Assembly (NCBI GenBank): GCA_900312665.1
Contig: ONZQ02000006.1
Location: 1,824,209 to 1,888,208, forward strand
Source of the DNA: Cephalotrichum gorgonifer
Taxonomy: Eukaryota; Ascomycota; Sordariomycetes; Microascales; Microascaceae
Length of the DNA: 64,000 nt
Direction of reading: 5' to 3'
A program made the position numbers and the translations under genes. The notes below the pieces were generated by a model, which ran no database searches, had not been told where the DNA came from, and saw only the letters and a list, made by a program, of their open reading frames with translations. Of the stretch, positions 1 to 11,667 are shown in pieces; positions within the stretch are counted from its first letter, which is position 1, and the number at the start of each line of letters is the position of its first letter.

Positions 1-2618
1 ATCTACCTACCGGATCTCACATACGAGTACACACGGCCGATTCGCCGAGGCGGGGGTTGGCTGGCCGAGGCGAGACAAAAAGAGAAAGGCATGCTGGCAA
101 TGCATGCGCCCGTGAGAGGGGAGGGGGCGGAAGGGTGGCGGCTGCGAGTGGACAAGAATAGCAGGAGCTGGGGCAAGGCATGGAGAGGGCTTTGAAAGGG
201 AGAGGAAGTTTGTGTCATGCCCCCCGGGAAAGGGGGGGGGAGAGGGGAGGAAAGAGGGCCTGGACCGACGGACTTTTGTACGTGTATGTGGGCTGGCATG
301 GCCACGGCGACCCGCCGCGGCGGGAAGGGCGGAGGGACCAGGTGAGGACGAGGCAGGAGGGGACTTTGTGGGAAATGGGGGGGTGGCTTGGGATTGTAGG
401 GGGAGAGGGAGGCTGCAACTAAGGGAGGCTGCGCGATCTGCGCAGGCGAGGGGGGGAATTCTGGTGGTTGTATGGGTAGTGCAAAAGGGAGACCGTGGTT
501 GACAGGAGGTCAGGACGGAGGGCTTGAAGACGGAGACCACGACGGATACTGGGAGGTGGAGACAGGGAGACGGGAGGTCAAGACGGAGGGCTTGAGAATG
601 GGAGATCGGGAGACGGAGGGCTTGAGAATGGGAGATCGGGAGACGGAGAACCAAGACGGAAATCATACGTATATGCAACGTCTCATCCTCGTTCATGAGC
701 GCAAGCTAGCGAAAGAAAGAAGAGAGTCCCCTGGCGAAGGGGTGGAACGGGGTTGGGCGGACGGGAGGACACCACGGGGCCATACTCTACATGGCAGCCT
801 CAAGGACCGTGAAACCGGAGGCATCTCGGCCGACTAGGGCGAGAGCGGCGCCCGAGTCATGTGGTGGCACTTCGCTCTGTCTGACGGCATCCCAGTGAAT
901 CTGCGGTAGTGTATCGTTCACTATCCGGGTTTCTGTACGCTTCGCGCCACCGCGTCGGTGGGGACTCGGCGGACCGGTGTACACCGAGAGACCCGCCTGC
1001 CTCCGGTCTACGGACTGGGCCGGAACGTGATGCTTCTGGGGGAACGGGGGAAGGGGGGAGCGGACGATGGGGACCACGACGGTGGAAGGGGGGAAAGGGC
1101 GGGCGAAGGGGAATAGGGTATGCTATGAGCTTCGACGACTCCGTCGTCCAGATCTGAGAGAAAGAGCCTTGGAAGATGCAGTGTCTTCATACACACTGGT
1201 AACCATCACGTCGAGTCCTTCAGAGGCGAGCGCCTTATCCCGTTCCTTTCTCTCCACGAGCACCTTCCCCCGCTTCCCTTCCCAAACCCATATCACAAGC
1301 TGCCACCTTGCTGACAGAGAGACAGTAAAAGGTGAAACCTAGCGGATCACAACGTAACGGAGGCAAAACAGACCTTGGCCGGTTCGCCCTGTTGGGGGAA
1401 AAGAAACGTACGCCCTTTTAGTTGGGGTTGGGGGGTTGGGGGGTTGGGGGGTTTCAAATGAAGAGGAGGGGAAGCGAGAAAAGCAGAGAGCGAATATGCT
1501 CTTTCCTTTTTCTCCTTCCTTTCTGTCTTCCCCGTGGTACGACTCGAGATAGCGTGGCAACGCGGTGGTAGGGTTAAAATATAATACAGAGGCTTCTGTT
1601 CGTTACTGTGTACTCGAGATAAAAAAAAATAACCTGACATCGTGAGGCGGGGATTTGCTTCTCCTTTCCTTTTCCATGGGAACCACCTACTCCTCTCCGA
1701 GATGTAGTGTCGAATCAGGGGAGCTGGGGCCATGTGATTTCTTCGTTCCAGTCCACTCTCTTGAGCTTGTCCGTCGTGATCTGTCAGGTAAGATCATTTT
1801 CTAAGGCGCTCATCGGCCCTGTTACTCTTGAATCACGCCGGGGGAAATGGAAAGCGTAGCGACGAGGATGGGTGAGGGGGCTTCACGTTTTGCGACGAAC
1901 CTGCCGAAAATGGATCGTGGAGCGAAGGAATCGTTACTCGCCCTCCTTATCCTCGTTCCTCGTCCTACCCCGCTATCTCCCACATTACTTTTCCCCTCGG
2001 CCGACCGTCCATTCTGTCTCGGACCAGAAAAGTAGCTGTTTCGTGGAACCATGACGTTCAACTCTGAGTTCTGTCTCGATGGGCCACGATGACAAGGGGG
2101 AGGGGTCTCCTGCGAGGGAAAGCCGGGTGGGGTTGAAGCTCACTTTCGGGAGCCGCGAGAAGACGGTCGAGATGAGGAAATAAACTTCCGTGGAATGTTG
2201 CCGATACCGGTATCTAGGAGCCGGTTTGAAAGTTGCCACCTGGAGGCAGCGGCAGGGGAAGTTGGAGGAGACAGAGGGTAGGGCAGCTCCCATCGAAAAC
2301 ATATTAGGTCAAATCTTGAAGTTACTACTCAACCCCTGAATCCGCAGCTTGAGGGGAAGAGTTTAAGATAAGTAAGACTCGGGATAGGTTAGGTTCGGGA
2401 CGGGTTAGACTTTCAAGACAATATATGACTTCCTACTGTGAGATACTGTATATCACCCATTCCAGGCGCAGGATAAGGGGGAGTCTGGAATACCCATGTA
2501 TATTTCCCATTCGCAAAGGGCAGTCATCCCTTTCCAAGCTACCCTACCCCTTCCCAACCAACCCGATCTCCTCCCGAGCCTAACAGCAAACGGATAGAGC
2601 AGAGCAGCCGAACGCCCC
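1..2618. other. Gene-free 5' region
   Basis: No reading frame here shows fungal codon bias, a domain or splice structure. The sequence is G-rich on the plus strand. It holds a perfect 30-bp tandem repeat (581-640) and a TTGGGGG-type tract (about 1424-1452). It presumably contains the 3' flank of the Nej1-like gene and unrelated intergenic DNA. Confidence 0.6.
581..648. repeat. 30-bp perfect tandem repeat, 2.3 copies
   Basis: Positions 581-610 and 611-640 are identical 30-mers beginning AGACGGAGGGCTTGAG, and a partial third copy runs to 648. A shortened, diverged relative lies just upstream around 510-535. This is a local minisatellite in non-coding DNA. Confidence 0.9.
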
Positions 2619-3097
2619 TCAGAACTTCCTCTTCTTCTTCACGGGCCGCGCAAGCACCTTCCTCTCCACCGGCTTCACCTTCTCCTCCCCGCCACCGTCA
2701 CCCCCGGCCCCGCCACCCCCACTCCCACTGCCGATACTATCCTCCCTGTCCTCGGATCTAGACACCTCTCTCGGTCTCCCTACCCCGCCGATCCTGCCCA
2801 GCCCCACCCCCCTCCCCCTCTTCGCAGGTGACGGCCGCGCCGGCGCCTCGTCCTCCGAGGCCGTCGCGCTCCCGGGCGGGGATCCCCGCGGAGCGTCGCG
2901 GAGGGCGAGGGGCTCGGCTCTCCTCGGCGGCAAGTCGCGCGTGGGGGCGTCTCTGGTGGGGCTTCCTGCGCCGGCGGCATCGGACTCGGAGGCCGTAGCT
3001 TCGTCGTCGTCGGGGGGAGGGACGGGGGCCTTCGGGGGCGGGCGGGATCTCGCGCCGCCGATGGCGCCTATTCTCCTGACAGGCGGGGGCTTGGGTG

Positions 3098-3128
<31 letters not shown>

Positions 3129-4120
3129 ACCGGTCTCAGAGGGCGCTGCCTCCGGCTCAGGCCGTCTCGCTTTCGCGGGTGGCGACTTGAAGTCCTGCGA
3201 CTCGTCCTTCGACGATGGGGGTGCGGACTTCTTCCCCAACGTAGACTCGCGCTCGTCCGCGTCGTCGTCGTGAGGGACGCTGGACACGTCGACCACATCC
3301 CTCCACCAGCCGCCCAGTCCCTCTCCGTACTGATCGGTCTCCGAAGTGTGGGCATACTCCAGGCCGCCCCCAAACGCACTCCTGACCAACGTCGGCACGT
3401 CCTCCCTCCTCGCGCTGTCGGCCACCGACGCCTCCCAGGCCGCCATATCGAACGGCGCCAGACCCTTCAGCCGGGCCTCGGCCTGCTGCCTCGTGACCTT
3501 CCTCCGCTCCGCCGCGCCCTTCCCCCTCACGCCCAGCGAGGGGAACACGTGCTCGAGCGCCGTCCCGGACGCCTCCAGCTTATCCAGCATCTTGGACACA
3601 AGGGCGTCCTTCTGCCGGATGACGTCCACGAGCGCCTCGATGCGCTCCTCCTGGGCCCTCCGACCCTCGAGGAGCGGGAGGACGAGCTCCGTCGCGGTCA
3701 CCTGGGGCGCCTGCTTCTTGAGGTACATGCGCCACGTGAGGGGTGTGGACGAGAGCTCCTTCGGTAACTCGCACGTCACGGTCACCAGGAGCCCATCCTT
3801 CCCGGTGGTGTTCTCGGCGTCAGACTGGGATAGCGAGATGGAGGTCAGGCGGTGCATGGGGTCCGAGGGGTCGAAGGCGGCGCTGAGGCACTTTAGGAAG
3901 GAGGTCATGTTCTCCTCGCCATCACTGGGGTCGATGCTAGTGTCCTCTTTGAGGGCGCGGAGGATGATGGGGCGGCGGTCGAGGGACTCGGACCAGACGT
4001 GTGCGAGGTCGGTGATGTGGATGGCGTAGGAACTCGATGAGAAACGGGTGGAGGAGAGGAGGGGGGCAGTCCGGCGGTGGGCCGGAGGGGGAGGGGCCGC
4101 CAGCTCGCCGAGAGGGCCAT
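2619..4120 (-). CDS. nej1: XLF/Nej1-like non-homologous end-joining factor, frameshifted near the start
   Basis: This is probably the XLF/Nej1 subunit that works with DNA ligase IV-Lif1/XRCC4 and Ku in the nucleus to join double-strand breaks. The N-terminal head has the family signature (YAIHITDLAHVWSESLD, then IDPSDGEE). A coiled-coil stretch follows (LLEGRRAQEERIEALVDVIRQ). The rest is a long acidic/Ser/Pro-rich disordered tail ending in the basic motif KKKRKF, as in Nej1 tails that bind DNA/Ku and carry nuclear localisation. The main frame has no ATG before the head domain. The expected start (ATG at 4120, reading MALSASWRPLPL) lies in another frame and needs one extra base in the C6 tract (G6 on plus, 4061-4066). 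No intron fits the gap. Family call is good; the start is an inference. Confidence 0.8.
3097..3126. repeat. Trinucleotide/hexanucleotide microsatellite inside the Nej1-like gene
   Basis: A CGTCCT repeat on the plus strand encodes an alternating Glu-Asp run in the disordered C-terminal tail on the minus strand. Confidence 0.8.
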
Positions 4121-4980
4121 GATTGCTGGGCCCGGGGAGAGTTAGGAGCTGACAAAGTCGGGAACGGCGGTTAGGGAGTCCCAGGCGAGTCTCCGTCAAC
4201 AATACCCCGTTTGTCCACACACACACTATCTTACTTGCTGTGGCCTTCTGCTCTTGGTTGTTCCCTTTGTAGGCACTGGGGAAATGACTGCTTCATCCCA
4301 ATTCAGACCGCAGAAGTGAGTGCAATGGAAGAACACCCCTCTCAAAGTGGCTTGCTGCTTTCCACCCCTTTTAGCCGGGCTCGCGTAAAACTAAGCTTCG
4401 GGAGGTGGACTTATGATGATACGGCACCTTTTTTTCGGAGGGCTGGAGAGTTCGGCGCGGTAGGTAAATAAAGTAAATCACGGGATATTAAGGTTAGATA
4501 TGGGGGAGTTATTGCGGTGCCAGGACAAGAATAGAAAAATACTGAGCTGGTTCGCGAGCTGATGGATCGTGAGGTTGTTGATGTTGATGAGAGGACGACC
4601 GGACCCACCCCCGCCTGATTAGGCAGCGTAGGGTGTAAAGGTGTAAATAACAGTGCAAGCATTTGTAGACACGGTATTACGCACTGGCTCATGTCACCGA
4701 GTAAATAGGGAAGGAATCACCCAGCCCAGGAAAGAGCAGGATTCTATTGTTCTTCTATAAATTATTCTTAGTATATCCAGAGACTGAAATTACATCATAT
4801 GCATTTCTGATGTTTGGAGACTCGGTCTCTCCATCCATTGGGAAACTCTCTTTAGCCGAAGAAGGGGCTAGGCATAATGCCTTCCCTGGTCTCTAGATCT
4901 CAGGAGTGCTTCCTCCTTCTCCTTCTCGTCCTCTATCCTCGTCGTCCTCCTCCAGCTGCCATCGTCTCCCCTTCATCCAT
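4121..4980. other. Intergenic region between Nej1-like and Nudix genes
   Basis: About 860 bp: the promoter side of the Nej1-like gene and the 3' flank of the Nudix gene. A pyrimidine-rich stretch lies near 4905-4980. No gene seen. Confidence 0.6.
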
Positions 4981-6192
4981 CTACAGCTTCCCCTGCCCCT
5001 CTACCTTCCCCTTCTCGCCACCCCCCCGCATCACCTCCTCCCGCTTCCTAACCCCATAATTCCACGGCCCCCCCTTCTTCCCCAGATCCACAACCACCAC
5101 CCTCTCAAAGTCCCCTCCCCTCCCAGCCTCCCCGACCTCCCTCGACGCCCTATCCAGCCCCAAAACCACGCTCCCGTCCTCATTCCTCCTCAGGACCCTG
5201 GGACTAATGACCTTCTCCCGCCACGGCACCGCCGAGCTCGGATGATCCCTCGCCCCCGGGTCGTCGCTCGTAGGCACCCTGTCCAGGAACTCCATGAACC
5301 TCGCCCTCTCCGCCTCGACGTCCGCGCCGCCGATAAGGAATCGCGACAGCAGGGTTAGGAGGAAGTACTGCGGCGGGAACATGGTGATCTTCTGCTCGTG
5401 GTGCATGGCGAGCCAGGTGGCGGCGTGCTCGAAGGCCGCCGAGGTGTGCTCGATGCCGCCGTCGGGGGTGGGGACCGAGAAGGCGGAATGGAGAGGCAGG
5501 GGCGTAGACGGGAGGAAGTAGAGGTACATCTGCGTCGTGAAGCGCTTCGGCGCGCCGGTGGGGGTGATCCACCTGGTGAATGGTATCAAGCCGTCTGCCC
5601 GGACAGCAAGCATCCAGTTCTTAGCAAAGACTTCTCCCCCTACCCCAGACGCCAAACCCTATTCAGGGGAGAAGGTAAAAGTGAGAAGAAAGGGGGAATT
5701 ACATACCTAGGTCAGGGGAACCGCCCATGCGCGCAACCCACTCCTCAAACCCCACGCGACACCCATGCACCTCCTTCCTCCCCTCGTCCCTCTCCTTCTC
5801 CCCGACGTGCAGGAGGAGTCCGCCGCCTTCCCCGTCCCCGCGCCCGCGCGCGAGCAGGAGCCCGCTCTCCTCGAAACACTCCCTCACCGCCGCCCTCCTG
5901 TACGCTGGCCCATCCACGTGCCTCAGCGGGTCGTCGGGCGAGGGGATGGAGCCGTCGTGGAAGGCGTCGAGGTTGCCTCCGGGGAACACGTGGGCGGAGG
6001 CGAAGGAGGTGGAGCTTACGCGGTGGAGGAGGAGGACTTTGTTTTTCGGGGAGACGAGGATGACGCTTTTTTTATGGGGGTTGGGTTATTAGGAATGTGT
6101 TTTGGGGGGTTAGGGGGGTACGTGAGAGAGAAGAAGGGGGGTTATACATACCTTGAGCTCGGCCGGGGCTCGCTTGGGCGTTTGGTAGCCAT
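4981..6192 (-). CDS. NUDT19-like Nudix hydrolase (probable CoA/nucleotide diphosphatase)
   Basis: Three exons: 6192-6152, 6065-5707 and 5639-4981, with introns of 86 and 67 nt, giving 352 aa. The Nudix box is split by an insertion as in the NUDT19 group: GGNLDAFHDG, then YRRAAVRECFEESGLLL, holding the Glu residues that bind Mg2+. It starts MATKRPSEPRPSS and runs into VILVSPKNKVLLLHR, the usual first strand of the fold. The family hydrolyses CoA and related nucleoside diphosphate derivatives, often in peroxisomes or mitochondria. The C-terminus ends GKL, a weak PTS1-like tripeptide; peroxisomal location is only an inference. The second acceptor was chosen at 5640/5641 because only that AG restores the downstream frame. 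Confidence 0.85.
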
Positions 6193-7032
6193 TGTTCTAT
6201 TCGGAGTGCCTATTCTAGCTTTATAGCCGTTTGTGAGCGTGAAGTTGAGTGAAAGGGATAAGATGAAGTTGGGATGAGATCCTCACGGTGTAGTACTATC
6301 CGGTGCAATACCTGCCTGCGCACGGGAGGTAGTATCGCCGCCATTCAAACGGTGGGGTATCGAGGACCGAGGTATGGGGTATGAGGTACGCTGTGCAAGG
6401 CGTGGGAGAGAGTGTTGTCAGGGTAGAGACGAGCCGGACGGGGGTAGCTCATGACAAAACGGGCCTCGGCACAGCTCGCCAAGTCCGGCTAGCGCGCTCT
6501 GATCACCGGGTCTCACCCCGCCACTACCCGCTGCCCCGCTACCCCGCTACATGGTACCCGTTACCCGCTACCCGGTTCACCTCCGCGCATTGTCGGGCAA
6601 GCGGCGCGCCTGCAACCCAGCAACTCGGGAACGCAAAATGGTTCTACTCTAGCAAAGGCTCTAAGTATGATTTCAACCAGCGCCAGTGGCCTCAAGCAAA
6701 CCCCAATATACCAACCAAAGTCACCCCGCCTTGGAAGGAACCCAAAAACGGTAGACGAGAGACTAGCCGAGAAGAAGAAATGTAGACGCAGCTTGATACC
6801 GCATTCTACTCTATCGAATAGGCAATATTGAGTTGAGCTGGGAATGAGAACTCGTACTAGTACACCCGCCTTTTGGGCCTCCCGTTTTGGGCCTCCCTAC
6901 ACCAACACTCCGTGTCCCTAATATAAACAAGGATATCGAAAAACAAAACCCCCACCCAAAGTAGCTCCCCGGGATATATATATACCATACTCACGCCCCC
7001 AAAACATACTCCATCTCCCTTAGAAACCCCCC
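6193..7032. other. Intergenic region
   Basis: About 840 bp between the Nudix promoter and the 3' end of the transcription factor. A C/A-rich run of CTACCCG-like words lies near 6520-6575. No gene seen; the 134-aa plus-strand frame at 6381-6785 has no domain and poor codon bias. Confidence 0.6.
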
Positions 7033-10000
7033 CTAGAACCCCCACCCGGAATTCCCCATCGGCGTCCGCCCCGACATCTCCCTCACGCTCTCCTGCCACG
7101 CCTCCCAGCTAAAATCGACATCGAGGTTCATAGACCCATCCTCCTCGTCCCCGAACGGCCCCAGCCCAGACCCCATCGCCGCCCCCAGCAGACCCTCCAC
7201 CCCCGTAGTAATGCCGGGGACCACCTTCTCCACCTCCCCCCACCCTCCCGTCCACAGGAACGGCGGCGGGTTGGGGAGGGGACCGCTCTCGTCCGGGTCC
7301 GTCCTGGAGGGCGGAGCGCTGGGGGCCGTCGTGCCGGACGACGAGCCGCCTCGTACCTGCGCGCCGCCGCCGTCGGACTGCAGGGTCGAGGTGCTGCGGT
7401 AGAAGTTGAGGGGGTCGTCTAGAAGGTCGTCGATGTACTCCATCGCCTGCATCTCGTCCGTCGCCAGTGTAAGATGGCCGGGCACCTGCCTGTGCACCTG
7501 CTGCTGTTGCGGCTGCGACGGCGGCTGCCTAGCCGTCGTCGGTGCAAAGCCGAGGCCCGAATCATCCGAGCTTCCTCGGGACACTAGGCCCCCCGGCGCC
7601 ACGAGCGCGAGCCACCTCTCCCTGACGAGATCATGGTCGACCTCCATCCCCCCCACGTGCCCGAAGCACGAGCGCGTCTTGTTCTGCCGCGCGTCGTCCC
7701 GGTGTATGCGCCGTACCTCCTCCGGGTCGGCCCTCATGCGCGTGATCTCCGCCGCGCGGTGGCGCCGCGCCTTGAGGAGGAGCCTGCGCAGCGGCATCCA
7801 GACGGCGAGGTGGTCAGCCGTCCTCGTCAGCTGCGCGAGGTACTCGTCCTTCAGCGACCCGTCCACGTCCTCCCACGCGCGCTCGAGGATCGGCGTCCAC
7901 GTCCGCCGAGACATCTCGAGGAGGATGTACACCACCGCGTGCCAGTGCGTGTACGTCTGGAAGAGCCACCTCCACCTCTTGAACCTCGGGTCCGAGTTGA
8001 GCCTGCGCACGTACTCCACCACCTCCACGGCCGAGACGAAGAGCCGCTCCTTGATCTCCGCGGAGAGGTCCGAGCCAGCCCCCGGGAAGAGCATGGGCTG
8101 GTAGATTATGAGGGAGGACTTGGCCATTATTATGCGCGCGACCATGGCTACCATGACCGAGATAGACGAGTCCGTGGGCGCGTCGGCCAGGTGCCGGAGG
8201 AACGACGACTCGACGCGCTCGTAGACCTTTACGAGCATGCGCTCCCTCTCTGCCATGCTTGACGCCGCATCCTTGGGACACACGGACCCTGCTGCCGTCG
8301 CGAGCGCGAAGAGCCGCCTGCACAGCGCCAGGGTCTCGTGCCGCACTATCGCGACCGCCGTGTCCGTCAGCCCAACGCGCGAGGGGGGCATCTCAGTCGA
8401 GTCTGGGGAGATGTCTGCGTCGTTGATGTTGGAGGGGAACTCGGTGTCGAAGGTGCGGTTCACGATGGTCAGGTCCGTGCCCGTCTCCTCGGCGCACCGC
8501 ATGTCGAGGGAGCAGATGGACCACCAGACGCGCCGGCGCATCTCGACCTCGTAGGGGGGCAGCTTGAAGCTAGTGCCGTCGCGGTGGAGGCCGAGCCCTT
8601 GCGCGATGCGGATGGCGAGGCCCGTCGTGGTCCAGCAGAACCGGGAGTCGTCGTGGCGGCGGACGACGGTCAGGAAGAGGACGAGGGCGGTGAGGACGGT
8701 GAAGTCGAGGTCGGTTAGCATGTTTGTCTTGGCCATGCCTTGTTCCAGGGCGAAGCGGTAGCGGGCGAGGAGGGGCGTTTTTGGGGAGCCAAATTCTGCC
8801 TCGGTCTGAAGGGGAGGGGGGTTGTGTTAGTTTGGGGAATATAATGGTGAGGGATAGATGAGATAAAGGGCGGGACAGAGGAGACTACGTACCTCGTCGT
8901 TCTCGAGAGAGACAATGGCGGCGTAGTAGATTGTGAAGACGAGGGCTTCATCCTGCGGCTTCAGGGTCCCCGTGCCGCTAGCGAGGTTCTGGAAGATTGC
9001 GTCGATGGTCGGCACGTGGATCATCTTGATCGCGGGCTCGACGTTATCCTGGTAAATCTCCCACAGGCGGAGGATGTGCGCCGGCGGGGGGTGGAAGGGG
9101 CCCAGGTCGAGGCTGGCGGACCTGTGTCCGAACATGAAGGCGTCGTGGCTGTACGTGTCCGACGGCACGGGCCTCATCTTCTCGGCGATCTCGTCGTCGG
9201 TCGAGTAGTCGGTCTCGTCCGATAATGAGTTGACGCCTTCTCTCACTTGGTCGAGCTTGAGAAGAGTGTTAGCCAAGTTGTTCCTCGCGAGATTCATAAA
9301 TTGAAAGAGGAAAGGGGGGGAATTGTCTTCCTCACCTCATCCTTGACGCTCGACCAGAAGGCGCTACTGATATACCGACCCTTCCCCTTGTTAATCACCA
9401 GCCTCCCAAACTGCTTGTACAGACTCGCGTTCGCCTCGTAGGACACCGCCGGCTGCGCGCCTGTGGATCGCCCGGACACCCCCGTGGCGTCCTCGTTAGC
9501 AATCAGTATCGCGCCGCCGCTCCCGAGCCCCTCCATGAATCCCGGTCCCGACGTGTTCCTCTCCTCCCCACCACCGCCACCCTCCTGCTGTGGCGCATCG
9601 GGCGAATTCGTACTCGTCGTAGACCCGTGCCTCTCGCTGTCGACCTGGCCGCTCAGCTCCTCCACGACCCCCTCCAGCTTCCTCAGCCTCTCTAGCAGAT
9701 CGTTCTCCCGCCTGCTCGGGTGTGCTGCCCCGGGGGTAACAGGACTGGCGCCGGTACCGGGTTCACGCGGGCGAGGGCGGCGCGGGGCACGGCCCGGTGC
9801 GGGGAAGATGCACTGGATGTGGTTGCGGCGGCAGTTGGAGCAGGGCATGCGCTTGTCGCAGCGGACCTTCCGGCGGCGGCAGGTGACGCAGCTGCGGGGG
9901 GTTGAGGGGGGCGGCGCCGGGGGGCGTGGGGTTGGAGGGCGCGGTGGAGGGGACCGTCTGCGGGGCGGCGGTGCCGGGCGAGAGGACGGCAAAAGGAGGG

Positions 10001-10047
10001 ATGACGGCGGGGGGGTCCGGGGAGTCCGGGTCGTTGTCGTTATCCAT
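7033..10047 (-). CDS. Zn2Cys6 fungal-specific transcription factor, frameshifted before the zinc cluster
   Basis: A binuclear zinc cluster (CVTCRRRKVRCDKRMPC, then SNC and HIQC) has exact C-x2-C-x6-C-x5-C-x2-C-x6-C spacing. A short leucine-rich linker (ERLRKLEGVVEEL) follows, then a fungal_trans regulatory domain (RFCWTTTGLAIRIAQGLGLHR, then RRRVWWSICSLD). Exons after the start: to 9336, 9255-8893 and 8805-7033, with introns of 80 and 87 nt. The zinc-cluster frame has no ATG upstream. An ATG at 10047 opens an acidic N-terminus (MDNDNDPDSPD) with good codon bias in another frame. One base fewer in the C6 tract (G6 on plus, 9896-9901) would join them. The target pathway is unknown, as no cluster partner is obvious. 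Confidence 0.88.
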
Positions 10048-11642
10048 ATCTTCGGTTTTGGGTGCAAGTAACTACTTTTTCTTCTTGCTTGTCTCTCCTT
10101 TCCTTCTCCTTCGGTTTATCGGGGTCCGGCTTCGGGGGCGGCGGGCTAAGAACGGAGACGGAGTTAAGATGGAGCGGCTAGGAACGCTTCAATGTCGGTC
10201 GGAACAGTCCGCGCCAGAGTGGAAAGAGCGTGTATTTGCGATCCTCAGGTTATCACGGAGCTAGTCTCCTCGGTATCGGGAGCTTTGGTCGTAGTACGGA
10301 AACTCGGGGATACAGAATTTAAACTTTGTTGCTCGGGTTAAGTTCTGGGGAGGATGTACGAGTTAAGGTAGAGTAGTACGTGGGGCAAAGGGATTGAGAG
10401 AGAGAGGGTGTGTGGATTGGCTCAGCACGAGTACCCAGTAGGGCGTTGATGACTTCTGGTGACGCACCGACCACCAACCAACCAGGCCAGGTTTAGCGCT
10501 AGCGGCGGGGGAGAACTCCGAAAGGTGCACTTTGTACGAACACCCACCCGCCCCAAGCCAATGATAACATAAGCTAAGTCGTTAGTTTACGAGGAAGCGA
10601 GCCAGCTGGTGCAAATTCTAAATCTGCAGGCTGACATCTCCTTCGCCCGATCTTTGCCGCCATTTCATATCTCGGCTCTCATTTCTCTAATACCTGTAAG
10701 TCAAGAAGAATGAGGGAAATTTTTCTTCAGCTCACACTCGTAATTATTGCTCCCTTCCCAGCCAATGCGAATTCCGACGACATCCGTCCTCTTCTCACTG
10801 GAAAAGAGAAGCTCACCGCATTCTCCGTAAACATGAGGGCCTCTAATCAAGTAAACGAAATACGAAAGGCTCTCGAAATGTAACCCTGTCCGCCCCGCTA
10901 GAAAACAGAGATGCTTCCATGCCTCTCGATCATGCATGAGGTCGGCGTCGGCCGCATTAATAATTGAGATCCTTAATAATTCACAGTGGCAATATCCTCG
11001 GATATACGGAGTCAATGCAACTACGGAGACGGCGAAGAGTCATTATCGGGGCCGAGTCGTTCAATTGGTCCAATTGTCCATTGTCGGCCGCCGCTTACCT
11101 GATGCGTGGAGGTACGTACCAACCTCAGTCATTCCTAATTGCTCACAGGCCGAAGCTCGCAAGCCACCACAGCAACTTTTTTAGGCGCAAGATATCAGGC
11201 CGATGTCTGATATTCCGTGGTTCATGACCTGTCTCCGCCTGTTCTCCGCCTGCCTGCCTGACTCGGTCTCACTTCAACTGGGGGAGCTAGCCCTCTTCCC
11301 CTCCCGCGCGCAAAGGCCTTACGAGGCTCGTCGCCCTTCCCATGATCATCGGAGGAGAGCCCCACGCCACCTTGGTCTCGCGCTATTGCCCTGTCTAGCT
11401 CCATATAGCAGCGAGGGCTTCTGTGATGGTACGTCCCAGTGGTCAAGTGGCCAGCCGCAAGTTATCATCTACAGACCCGCCGTGGTGGAACACGTATCTC
11501 GGCAAGAGCATTTAGGGCAGAGGACGCAAGACGACTGCTAGACTTCTCCCTACCAGACCGGGCCCGGACCGGAGATCATCCCTTTGCAAGAGCCTGGCCA
11601 CGAACTAACGCCAATGCCAGAAAGCACAAATTGTCAGTTAAT

Positions 11643-11667
11643 GTCACTAGTAGTGACAACGTCACTA
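11643..11667. promoter_or_regulatory. Palindromic element with a third half-site
   Basis: GTCACTA-G-TAGTGAC is a perfect inverted repeat at 11643-11657. GTCACTA occurs again at 11661-11667. Spacing and symmetry resemble a dimeric transcription-factor site, but function is inferred only. Confidence 0.3.

Noticed and set aside
1424..1452. TTGGGG/TTGGGGGG run resembling telomere repeat
   Set aside because: Fungal telomeres are normally TTAGGG. The run is short, irregular and internal, so it is simple sequence.
10701..11015. 104-aa minus-strand open frame
   Set aside because: No ATG at the frame start, no GC3 bias and no recognisable motif.
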